64,000 nucleotides of DNA, taken from the NCBI GenBank assembly GCA_003864495.1, contig ML133400.1, positions 1,480,575 through 1,544,574 on the forward strand. Direction: 5' to 3'. Origin of the DNA: Nemopilema nomurai. Lineage: Eukaryota > Cnidaria > Scyphozoa > Rhizostomeae > Rhizostomatidae. The notes below the pieces were generated by a model that was not told the DNA's origin, searched no databases, and saw only the letters and a list, made by a program, of their open reading frames with translations. Every line of letters begins with the position of its first letter. Positions within the stretch are counted from its first letter, which is position 1. A program made the translations under genes and the position numbers. Shown here piece after piece: positions 13,793 through 25,500 of the stretch.

Positions 13793-14394
13793 GTTAGTGG
13801 TTTGTATCTCTAGCATTCAGTATTTCTATGTTGTATGCTATTAGAAGGTGAAGTCTTGTCAGAGTTAGTTTTATCAGAATAGCTTGGTTTCAGCACCAAT
13901 ATTCTGTGTGCTCAAGATATGAAGAAGATCCAAAATCCCTCTGATATTTCATATAATTACTTCTGTAAAGTGATCTAAATCACTCCTAATACGTTATTTC
14001 AACTTCTTCTAACAAGTGATGTAACGAAAAAGTTTCAGTACCTCCACCAGGAGCTTTCTTTTTAACGTAGAAATATCTGCAAAATATATCAATTACCGTC
14101 GCGTTAATTGTGCTCAAAAAATGAAGAAATTTACCTTCGTTTAAGCAGACGAAAATACTGACGAAAAACAACAATTTCTTACGACATGATGCTAACTTTA
14201 AGGCGACATGCTGCTTCATGTGTCTTATTTGTGACATTACATTGTGAACACCAATTCGCAATTCGATGGGAGGAAACTCCTTGACAGAACTAGTAAAGGA
14301 AAGGATATTTGGTGCTTTGGGACACGTTCCACTTATGTTGTCAAACTTCCCATTTGAAATAGGCAAACTAAGTCAGCTTATTGAGGATGCTTAT

Positions 14395-14935
14395 TACTCT
14401 TATGTGCTTAATTGTAGGGGGGGAGGGGGTCGAATAAAGAGGGTTGGTGGACATTTTCCTAGATTTTCATAAAGCGGAGGGGTCATAATAAAATGAACTG
14501 CAGGGAAAATCGTAAATAAGCATCTAAAATGGGAGGGTGAAAAATAAAATGAGGAGGGGTGAGATATTGCAAGTGCACTTTTAGTCAGAGTCGAAAACAT
14601 GTCAGCTGGTGAACGGCAGAGGCATAGAGCTCAAGAACAAGAAGCAAAACAATAGAGTTAAAAGACAATTTAAGTATGGCTGACGACAATGAGTAAACGC
14701 TTTTGAAATTTTAGGGTCTGATTTATTTTTTCTTTAAAAGAGTTTTGGGCGAAGCCAAGCCATTTTTTCTGAGAAGTTTAAAATGTCTAATATGGGGGGT
14801 TGAAAATAAAATGAGGGGGTTGGTCGTCCTTTGGAATTTCCATAAAATGGGGGGGTCATTATAAAATGCTATGAAGGGTAAAATTTTTGAAAAATGCAAT
14901 ATGACCCTCCCCTACAATTAAGCACACAAGAGTAG
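14395..14935. mobile_element. MITE-like element with terminal inverted repeats, copy 1
   Basis: The left end TACTCTTATGTGCTTAATTG followed by TAGGGG (14395-14420) is matched in inverse orientation at 14909-14935 (CCCCTACAATTAAGCACACA then AGAGTA), giving inverted repeats of about 26 bp around a 541-bp element. The inside has no coding frame but repeats G-runs beside ATAAAATG several times. I found no convincing target duplication, so the superfamily is unassigned. It lies in the putative first intron of the lectin-like gene and recurs at 35713-36246, so insertion predates the duplication. Confidence 0.6.
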
Positions 14936-15281
14936 ACATCAAAGGTGGACAAAGCGATTTTGGCAAATGGGTCGCAAGAGAGTAATGACTATTTAGAATT
15001 GTTTTATGTCACGCTTTATCAGTTGATAGTGAACGCCCATTTTGTTTGTGAAATCTAGTCCACGACCCTCAGAAAGACACGATACTAGAAAGTTTTGCGT
15101 TTGTGTTTTAGGAACGTTCTGTAAAACAGCTCGAAGCGCGTGGAATTTTTTAATTTCAACAATCAACCTTTGCTTGTAGCACTTTTAAGAGAAATATTAA
15201 GTTTTATGTGTCCGCAATACTTTGTGGGCAGGACAACAAGCAATGCAAACTCCTTTTCTTCCAAAGCCTAAATTTCGGACG

Positions 15282-17757
15282 ATGCTGTTCTACGCAAGCC
15301 TTATACTGTTGGTCGCTGCTGCCATCCAAAGTAGCGAGCAAGCACGGAGTCGTGTCTTTCAGCTGAATGGGAAAATCTTGGCTGTTGGCATGGACAATAA
15401 CCTTTGGATGCGAGGGGGTGTAGGAAAGAAATTCACTTGGATTAAGGTCCCTGGTTCTTGCTGTGTGACTCAAATTCACGTCATGTACAACGGCTTTATT
15501 GTCGGTGTGGGAACGAACAGGTATTTCCTCACTCTCTAACTTCCGTACTCGGCTTGATAGAATTGGGCCATTGAGTTAGAAGGCTCAAGTGGCTCTTGAT
15601 GCAAGGGTGGGACGTAAATAGCTGCACAGTCCTGCTGATGACCTGTTTGGCATTGGAAGCGATGCGGACTAACCACCTTTTCTTGATCAACCTGGTAACA
15701 ACAGCAACATTTGAAGACGGTCTTTGTTCTATTCTTCATGTATCATGTATCACTAAAATGGCAGCATTCTGCAATTTCTAAATGAACTCTGTACTATGAC
15801 CATCTGACCTCTCAACTCGTCGGCAGGAACCTCTATCTAAAGAAATCTTTAACTGCACCCTGGAAGCTGGTACCTAACTCTTGCTGCGTGAAAGATTTGA
15901 CAACGGTAAGAAGCAAGTTCGGCGGAATGCCTGTGTTAGTCGGAGTCGGTACGAATGGCAAGCTCTATTCAAAGAAGACATTGAGCAGCCCTTGGTTAGG
16001 GCCATACGCCAACTCAGGAACAGTCAAAGCAGTGGCTGGAGTGACTGGTCAACTTTATGGCATCGGCATGGACAATTTCATATATCGAAGACCAGGCTTG
16101 AATGGTCGATGGCAGAAGATTCCTGGCTGCGCGTAAAAGATATCTACGTCCGAGATGATGTGTTCACACATCTAACATACAGTAAGGTTTTGGAATATGT
16201 TTCAGGATAGAAAATTTATATGCTGATGATTGTTAGAAAATCTCTGTCGTGTTTACTCAATTTTCTTGGGCTGATCTTTTGAATGTTTTAAAAATTATCT
16301 TGATAATAGGTGTTGGATTAAACAACAAAATTTACACAAGTCGACTTAAAGGTGTTGCTAAGGTCAAATGGGGATTTGGAGGGCATCACACGTGTTGCAT
16401 AAATCCATACAGGTCCAAGACAGACGACTTACTGCCAAGATCATTGGTGTCGGCATGTCGAATAATCTGCACTTCAAGCTGTCCCTGAATTCTCCATGGT
16501 TTGCTGTTTCAAAAAGTGGAAGTGTAAGTTCACCATTTTAATAGCCGCAGAAAGTTGCTCTATGTCTGTGTACAGAATTTATCTCTGCGTCAATACCAAT
16601 AATAAATCAGCCCTTGCTGCTTCAATTAAACCAACGGATCTGCTCCCCGTTTATTCAAAACATAATTAAAAACACGACACTGACATGCTCCAAACACAAG
16701 CATCTACTTTGTAACCAACAGTTTAGCGATTTATTATATTTGATACCTCTAATACCCATTTTCACGTTCAACAAGAGCCATACAAATGTTCAATCAAGAT
16801 CTTTGATCATTTTGCTTTGCTGTCATTTCAGGTGACCAACATTCTTGCTCTCAAAAATGGAAACCTGGTTGGCGTTGGAGTGGACCACAAATTGTACATA
16901 AAATCCTCCGTAGATAGCTCATCATGGCGTCAGGTTCCGAACTCCTGCTGCGTCAAGTCGGTCGCTCAGTTGCTGGACGGACGTATAGTTGGAGTGGGAA
17001 TGAAGAACCGGCTTTGGAAGAAGAACGGACTCAATGGTCGATGGATTCTTATCCGCAATTCTGGTGGCGTTACGAAAATCACTGTGGACAAATCTGATCG
17101 CATAATCGGCATTGGCACGAATCGCCAGCTCTATTTCATGCGATACTACGATAACGGATGGAAAGGCCCTTTGAGGAACAGTGGAGCACTAGTCGACGTT
17201 TCATGTGGCTCCGATGGGTATCTTTATGGGGTTGGCACAAACAACAGGTTGGCTAATTAAGAGCAATTTTGGTGATATGCTTTCATCCTGCTTTTGATGT
17301 CTTTGCACTGAAATATGCGTGGAAAACTTCTCAAATGCTCACAATGCCTTATTTTGAAAGTGGCTAGTTGAAAGTTGAAAGACTGTTCCCATGATAATTA
17401 AGAGAGTGCCATTCCCATGATAATTAAGTAATTGATACTTAGAAACGTGATTGACAATGTTCTGAATAAAGAGTGGGTGAATGGTTCGAAATAAAGTAGC
17501 CTTGGTGCACTTTTAAGAAGATTGTTTTGAATGGTATGTGCCAGTGACTCTTCTTGACAAAAATGAATCCATTTAACTTTGCCAAAACGTTTCTGCTTTG
17601 TACATCACAAAACTCTCTTACAACGCTTGTTGATATGATAACAACAATTCATTTGTTTCTTTGCAGAATCTACAAGAAGGTTAGCAAGTCGATCGCATCC
17701 AAGTGGAAGATGCTTCCAAAGCACAACTGCTGTGTCAAAAGCATTGCTGTCAATTGA
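15282..17757 (+). pseudogene. Secreted ten-repeat lectin-like protein, copy 1, frameshifted
   Basis: Five coding exons matching those of copy 2: 15282-15520, 15827-16181, 16310-16523, 16832-17247 and 17667-17757, all with GT/AG borders. The start chosen is the ATG at 15282, which directly opens a hydrophobic signal peptide (MLFYASLILLVAAAIQ); in-frame ATGs at 15222 and 15243 would add a hydrophilic leader and are less likely. A strong acceptor lies at 15110-15111. Relative to copy 2, exon 2 has a net 4-bp deletion at a Ser-Cys-Cys site (about 16125-16135), and exon 3 lacks one A after CGTGTTGCAT (about 16395-16402). The two losses do not restore frame, so the product would be cut short near the fourth repeat. 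Everything else, including splice sites and the final exon, is preserved, so the damage is recent or partly sequencing error. Function is discussed under copy 2. Confidence 0.75.
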
Positions 17758-18284
17758 GCGCATATAAGCGAGAACTTTTGCTTCCTTCTTTATGTACTAG
17801 TGGGCTAGTTAGAAGTACTACTTTGCAGTTTTTCATTTTTTTATTAATTTGTATCAAGGGCATAAACAATCGACGATTTCTGAATGAATTTCTGATGTGT
17901 AGAATGCATGCAAGGGCAGAGAATTAAAAATATAGAACTTTGAAAACTATTCTAGTAATACGTGATTTGCTTCTGCATCTTATGCTAAGGCAGATGTAAA
18001 TGGGATAAATGAAATATAAATGGAAAAACAATGAATACGAGTTTATAGTGCACAACGTTACCGGAAAGCATGAAAACTAACGCGCGACGAGCTAATACCT
18101 TCTAACTAAAAATAAGCATAAACAAATATAACCATAAACGCGAGAATTATCTGTAGTGAGTAATAATCGGCATTTCACAATGGGTAATGAACATAATGTG
18201 CAAGATCAGTAGCACAACAAATTGTACTCTTGAAATTCACCTGCTTGCAAAAATCACAATATGACAAAACAAAGTATAAATATG
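17758..18284. other. Downstream region of lectin-like copy 1, end of duplication
   Basis: Probable 3' untranslated and flanking DNA after the stop at 17755-17757. It matches 38966-39494 closely. Homology between the two units stops just after AAAGTATAAATATG (about 18284 here, 39494 in the second unit). I saw no clear AATAAA close to the stop. Confidence 0.55.
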
Positions 18285-20132
18285 TATGCAAATATTTTGA
18301 ATGAAAATGACTGCAAAAAGCTTGAATGCCAATCTGAAAAACCAGCATCAATAGTATGAAAAATTAGGGTGTGAAAAAAGGACCCAGTAGCGAGTGCAAA
18401 TGCAGAAACGTGTATGCAAGCCTTTTGCATTACGTCGATAGCTCATGGCTAGGCTCTATAAGATCTAACCTAAAGCACCACATAATTCTTTTGCTATGAG
18501 TGCTCACGCAGAAGTCTATGGCGTGAATTTGGTGACCTGATAAAGAGTTCACTTCTTTTTGATAACTTTCAACAGTTTTGATGAGGCTGAGACTAAAAAA
18601 TGGGTGTTGAAATCAAAGCGAGGCTGATACTAGAATTGTGCGTTGACCAAACTTGAACAAAGTTCAAGGCTAAGTTTAAACAAAATTTGAAAATTTACAA
18701 AACGACAATGCAAGTGCATTCTGATTGGCATAAAAGTCATGTCAACATTTACTGATTGGTAAAAAATATTGAGAAATATTGAAAAGAAGTGAACCCTTTT
18801 GCAGGTCTTATCACTGAATTCAAGTGTACAATTTTAGGGGTAAATGCACGCCATGTAAGTCAAACGCAGCAAAGCGCATTTTCCTGCACAATTCTTTCTT
18901 TTTGACCACAGATAAAATCTGCCCGATAAACTCGGACTTTGCATGCAGTAGCAATACGATAGAATTGATAGATTTTCTCAAGAGTTATTCCTCTGGTCTT
19001 CAGCAAGTGTGCCATCTCTTTTAGGGTGAGCGGAGATGACATGATCTCAGGAAAGCATCTTGTTCCTAAAGCACTGCATGCCTAAACCGCTTGTCTTGAT
19101 GCCACCTATCTACGGAGCAATTGTGTACACTTGATAACAAATAGTACGTGAATGAAAAAGCAGACGGAAATGATCAACCGGGGGATGTTGAGAAAAGTGA
19201 AACCTAACAGTAATAATTCAAACTAGAATAGCCATTTCGACTGAGCCTGTTCACGAATTCACAAGTTTCTCATAACTGTACAAAGAGGACTTTAATATAC
19301 ACGTAATGGAAAAATTAGGATTGATTAAGAACAAGATTAACTAAAATAAGAAATAAGTAAACAAATGGGCTTCCTTGGAGGACTTGTAGTGAACCTGTGG
19401 GACACCTTGTCACAGAATTACGAGTGAAAAATTCAATGGGAAGAGTCTGTTCTCAAAGAAGATTTAAAACAGGGATTTTGTCATATGGCTCTGTTAGAAT
19501 AAATTGACATATGACATAAATGGACTTTGTCATATGACAAATGGCTCAAAGATCTACGGGAGTTCTGTTGTTTCGACTCAATGTTGCAATGGGACGTTGC
19601 TAGCAGCGAACGGTCGGTGAGTCGGATAGCATTTCCGACTTGGCTCATAATCCTCTTGGATCGCTCCCGGAATGATTTTCTAATTTTAACAAATTGAATT
19701 TCATTTTTCATGAATTCATAATTGATAGCATTAAAAATATTATCTTCCAATCAAAAGGCTTTATTCCAAACCAATTCATAGACATAGACGGTGGAGCACA
19801 AGTGGAGCCGCTCTGATTCATTTCGACCCGCAAACCCAGTGATTGCGAAAAGTACTCATATTGCCTAGAAGCTCGCACCCATATCGCATATTACCTACCG
19901 CTGACAACATTTCTCTTAGCTTTTATTTCGAATAATATTTCTTTCATTTTGGTTCCTTTGCAAATAACTTTGCAATGGTGGCATTTCATGTCCTCTGTCG
20001 CAGGAGGTCATGGGCCTAAACCTCTCAAACTATTGTTTAGCCTATTCATGCTTCCCATTGTAATATTTTTACCATCAACATGTTCCAATGTCTACATACC
20101 CATAGCAACGTTACCAACAACAGCTTTGTAGG
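18285..20132. other. Unique AT-rich spacer with no recognised gene
   Basis: Sequence present only in the first unit. Short open frames here show no domain I recognise and no sensible splice structure. A perfect 16-bp palindrome, TTTGTCATATGACAAA, lies at 19526-19541, with partial copies of TGTCATATG nearby (about 19478 and 19507). Confidence 0.5.
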
Positions 20133-20164
20133 CAGGGGCGCATCTAAAAGGGGGGGGGGCGTTG
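20133..20164. other. Possible transposon end with ten-G run
   Basis: CAGGGGCGCATCTAAAAG followed by ten G in all (20150-20159) resembles the ends of many non-autonomous hAT-like elements, which start CAG.GGCGGAT. It marks the border with the Gypsy fragment. I found no partner end. Confidence 0.3.
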
Positions 20165-22580
20165 TGGGGGCTACAATCTCTGCCATTTTTGGCAAGGAAT
20201 AATCCATTATCATTATCAATATTCAAAGTATTGCACATCCCTGCATACTTTGCTCCAGTTTTAATTGGTCAACAAGAGCGGTATTGTTACTATTTATAGC
20301 AAAACCTTGTCGTCGAAGAGCGAGTGTGGTTGAATTGGATTGGCAGCAGGGTTACGAGAGAAAAAATCAGCTTTTACATTGTCTTTTCCTCGAATGTATT
20401 CCACGGTATCATTATACTCTTCCAACTCAGCTATCCAGCGTCCAAATTTGCCGCGTGGATCTTTGGTTTCTTAGATGTACTAGCGGGTTATGATTGGAGC
20501 GTAAGATGAATTCTGTACCCGATAAATAGACGTGCCAATGTCTCACAGTGAGAACAAACGCAAAAGCCTCTTTTGTAACTGGAGCCCGGTTGCGTTGTGA
20601 GCCGGTAAAAGACGTAGAAAAGTATGCGATAGGGTGCAAAACATTATCAGCGCCTGTTTGAGATAACACACCACCGGCCGCATAGTCACTTGCATCGACT
20701 TCAACTACGAAAGGGTCACGAAGTTTAGGAAATGCTAAAATCGGCTCACACATGTTAAATGTGTTTTTAGTTCCTGAAAAGCTGCTTCACAAGATGAGTC
20801 CCATGTAAATTTAACATTGTCGCCCGTAAGTTTGTTAAGTAGTTGGCTGATAGTTGCAAAATCCTTGATAAATGCTCTATAAAACCCAGCTATGATAGAG
20901 CCATAACTCTTTTTTAGATTCAGGATGCGGAAATTGGTTAATAGCATTGGTCAAGCGTGTTTGTGGTTTAATACCTGCAACAGAAAGTTCAAAGCCTAAG
21001 AAATCAACTTTTTGATCAGCAAAAACGCATTTCGATGTTTTTAACGTTACTTTGGCTGCTCTCAGGCAGTTAAAAACAGCTTTCAAGTCACGCATGTGTT
21101 CGTGAAATGTGTCACTAAATATCACAATGTCATCAATGTACGACAAGACATTATCTGTGCTCAAGCCCGACAAACACATGTCCATCATGCGTTGATACGA
21201 CGCGCCGGAGTAAGACAAGCCAAATGGAATGACATTAAATTCAAATTTTCTGACAATGACTCTGACAATGGAATGGACCTGTAGGCGGACGCCGCGTCTA
21301 ATATGGACCAGTATTTTGAACCAGCCATCTTGTCAATGACGTCTTTAATATGAGGCAATGGATGGGTATCCTTTTTTGTGACATCGTTGACAACGCGAAA
21401 GTCGCACACAAAGCGAGTTGTGTTATCTTTCTTCTTGACAAGAATTACAGGCGCCTTTCACGGTGAATAGGACGGACGAATTATATCGTTGTTGAGCATT
21501 TCTCGCACTTGCTGATCGACATCCTTTTCCCACGCCACGGGAATTCTGCGAGGTTTATGGTACACCGGCAGCGCGTCATGTGTAATGATTTTATGTTCAA
21601 GAAGGTCAGTTCTCTTTGCTTTGCTTGGGTTTGTTGCAAACACGTCTTTGTAATCAGTAATTAACGACTCAAGCTAGAAGGTTTCAGTAGCAGACAGTTT
21701 ATTACTTAGGGTGACATCGTTAATATCAAAGTCTTCGTTTTTACATGACGATGTACGCGATACGGTTTCACTGGTAGGTTGTATAAAGCCCATCAACTTT
21801 CTTGATTTCTGTTGAATGTCTGACGTTAAGACGTTTAACACTTATACAGGGAACAGGCCATCAATATTTGGAATAATTCTGTTCCTAGTGACATATACGC
21901 CAGTTAGGTTAGGTACCATTTTAGGTTCAAAATCACCTTCAAGTAAAGCGTTGATGATTGAGCATTTTTCGAAAAGAACCTTCTCAGAGCGTGCAGGGAT
22001 AGTCGTATTTTCACACAATCTGACGTGGTTGTTGGTTGTTGATAACCCGGTTATGGAAAGTTCTCCTAATTCAATGGTGTTTTTATCAAAGTTGAATTTC
22101 ACTCTTCCAAACTGCTTTATAAAATCTCTACCCAATAGTATATTAGAATATTTAACAGTGTCGAGGACTTGGAAAACTTGAGTACGAGGCTGGCTGCCTG
22201 GTATAGTGACGCTTATATCTACAGATCCTGATATTTTCATTGAATCGCCAGACGCATTGATTAACGATTTGGCACAAGTCTGATCTATAAGATTATCTAA
22301 TCCTATTTTGCGCAAAGTTCCGTAATCGATTATCGATGTTCCAGATCCAGTATCTAGCATCGCGTGGGTTCTAAAATTGTGCAACTTTGCCGCAACAATG
22401 ACAGAGCAAGAGTCTTCTATAAGGTTAACCTTGTTAGGACCGGTAAGTCATTGATACATGGGACACGTTTGATCCCTGCTATCATGGCAACGCTGACCAC
22501 AAGCTTGGCAAAAGCGAGCAGGGCAATTTCTGACCAAATGGTCTGTACTTTGACAGCATCTACATTTTAGTTGCTGGGCA
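20165..22580 (-). pseudogene. Truncated Gypsy-type retrotransposon: nucleocapsid, protease, RT, RNase H
   Basis: Read on the minus strand. Two zinc knuckles (about 22455-22560) begin with CRCCQSTDHLVRNC, a CX2CX4HX4C motif; the second is CX2CX4HX6C. After an in-frame TGA (22448-22450) comes an aspartic protease with DTGSG and ILLGRDF (21842-22384). Then follow reverse transcriptase parts: the N-terminal lobe with a DFRVVN-type motif (21185-21643) and a catalytic SYIDDIVIFS motif (20877-21218). RNase H starts FVVEVDASDYAAGGVLSQ (20427-20753) and its end can be read in another frame to about 20300. Several stops and frameshifts break the polyprotein. No integrase, LTR or most of gag is present. 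The upstream side ends abruptly at array A2. An active relative would copy itself through an RNA intermediate; this one is dead. Confidence 0.88.
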
Positions 22581-22584
22581 GGCA

Positions 22585-25500
22585 TATTTTGGGATCCTCT
22601 TCTTGAAGCACCTCGATATCGCGACTGACGTCGTTGATTTATGTTACCTCCACGAAACGCGCGTTGAGAATAGTTGGGCAGATTGGTTGTAAAATTGACC
22701 TCTGGTGGATAGGACTCGCTACTCCCAGCTTCGAGATTCAGTCTGTTTTGGAGAGTTCATTCTTTTAGAAACGACGGGCATTTTGGAATCTTCTCTTTAA
22801 TCACCTCGATATCGCGACTGACGTCGTTGATTTATGTTACCTCCACGAAACGCGCGTTGAGAATAGTTGGGCAGATTGGTTGTAAAATTGACCTCTGGTG
22901 GATAGGACTCGCTACTCCCAGCTTCGAGATTCAGCCTGTTCTTGGAGAGTTCATTCTTTTAGAAACGACGGGCATATTTTGGAATCTTTCTCTTTAATCA
23001 CCTCGATATCGCGACTGACGTCGTTGATTTATGTTACCTCCACGAAACGCGCGTTGAGAATAGTTGGGCAGATTGGTTGTAAAATTGACCTCTGGTGGAT
23101 AGGACTCGCTACTCCCAGCTTCGAGATTCAGCCTGTTCTTGGAGAGTTCATTCTTTTAGAAACGACGGGCATATTTTGGAATCTTTCTCTTTAATCACCT
23201 CGATATCGCGACTGACGTCGTTGATTTAGTTACCTCCACGAAACGCGCGTTGAGAATAGTTGGGCAGATTGGTTGTAAAATTGACCTCTGGTGGATAGGA
23301 CTCGCTACTCCCAGCTTCGAGATTCAGTCTGTTCTTGGAGAGTTCATTCTTTTAGAAACGACGGGCATATTTTGGAATCTTCCTCTTTAATCACCTCGAT
23401 ATCGCGACTGACGTCGTTGATTTACGTTACCTCCACGAAACGCGCGTTGAGAATAGTTGGGCAGATTGGTTGTAAAATTGACCTCTGGTGGATAGGACTC
23501 GCTACTCCCAGCTTCGAGATTCAGTCTGTTCTTGGAGAGTTCATTCTTTTAGAAACGACGGGCATATTTTGGAATCTTTCTCTTTAATCACCTCGATATC
23601 GCGACTGACGTCGTTGATTTATGTTACCTCCACGAAACGCGCGTTGAAATAGTTGGGCAGATTGGTTGTAAAATTGACCTCTGGTGGATAGGACTCGCTA
23701 CTCCCAGCTTCGAGATTCAGTCTGTTCTTGGAGAGTTCATTCTTTTAGAAACGACGGGCATATTTTGGAATCTTCTCTTTAATCACCTCGATATCGCGAC
23801 TGACGTCGTTGATTTACGTTACCTCCACGAAACGCGCGTTGAGAATAGTTGGGCAGATTGGTTGTAAAATTGACCTCTGGTGGATAGGACTCGCTACTCC
23901 CAGCTTCGAGATTCAGTCTGTTCTTGGAGAGTTCATTCTTTTAGAAACGACGGGCATATTTTGGAATCTTCTCTTTAATCACCTCGATATCGCGACTGAC
24001 GTCGTTGATTTACGTTACCTCCACGAAACGCGCGTTGAGAATAGTTGGGCAGATTGGTTGTAAAATTGACCTCTGGTGGATAGGACTCGCTACTCCCAGC
24101 TTCGAGATTCAGTCTGTTCTTGGAGAGTTCATTCTTTTAGAAACGACGGGCATATTTTGGAATCTTTCTCTTTAATCACCTCGATATCGCGACTGACGTC
24201 GTTGATTTATGTTACCTCCACGAAACGCGCGTTGAGAATAGTTGGGCAGATTGGTTGTAAAATTGACCTCTGGTGGATAGGACTCGCTACTCCCAGCTTC
24301 GAGATTCAGTCTGTTCTTGGAGAGTTCATTCTTTTAGAAACGACGGGCATATTTTGGAATCTTTCTCTTTAATCACCTCGATATCGCGACTGACGTCGTT
24401 GATTTACGTTACCTCCACGAAACGCGCGTTGAGAATAGTTGGGCAGATTGGTTGTAAAATTGACCTCTGGTGGATAGGACTCGCTACTCCCAGCTTCGAG
24501 ATTCAGTCTGTTCTTGGAGAGTTCATTCTTTTAGAAACGACGGGCATATTTTGGAATCTTCTCTTTAATCACCTCGATATCGCGACTGACGTCGTTGATT
24601 TATGTTACCTCCACGAAACGCGCGTTGAGAATAGTTGGGCAGATTGGTTGTAAAATTGACCTCTGGTGGATAGGACTCGCTACTCCCAGCTTCGAGATTC
24701 AGTCTGTTCTTGGAGAGTTCATTCTTTTAGAAACGACGGGCATATTTTGGAATCTTTCTCTTTAATCACCTCGATATCGCGACTGACGTCGTTGATTTAC
24801 GTTACCTCCACGAAACGCGCGTTGAGAATAGTTGGGCAGATTGGTTGTAAAATTGACCTCTGGTGGATAGGACTCGCTACTCCCAGCTTCGAGATTCAGC
24901 CTGTTCTTGGAGAGTTCATTCTTTTAGAAACGACGGGCATATTTTGGAATCTTTCTCTTTAATCACCTCGATATCGCGACTGACGTCGTTGATTTATGTT
25001 ACCTCCACGAAACGCGCGTTGAGAATAGTTGGGCAGATTGGTTGTAAAATTGACCTCTGGTGGATAGGACTCGCTACTCCCAGCTTCGAGATTCAGTCTG
25101 TTCTTGGAGAGTTCATTCTTTTAGAAACGACGGGCATATTTTGGAATCTTTCTCTTTAATCACCTCGATATCGCGACTGACGTCGTTGATTTACGTTACC
25201 TCCACGAAACGCGCGTTGAGAATAGTTGGGCAGATTGGTTGTAAAATTGACCTCTGGTGGATAGGACTCGCTACTCCCAGCTTCGAGATTCAGTCTGTTC
25301 TTGGAGAGTTCATTCTTTTAGAAACGACGGGCATATTTTGGAATCTTTCTCTTTAATCACCTCGATATCGCGACTGACGTCGTTGATTTATGTTACCTCC
25401 ACGAAACGCGCGTTGAGAATAGTTGGGCAGATTGGTTGTAAAATTGACCTCTGGTGGATAGGACTCGCTACTCCCAGCTTCGAGATTCAGTCTGTTCTTG

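Noticed and set aside
13986..14366. 126-codon minus-strand frame in the first intron region
   Set aside because: The equivalent frame is broken in the second unit, composition is low-complexity, and it overlaps an intron and the MITE border.
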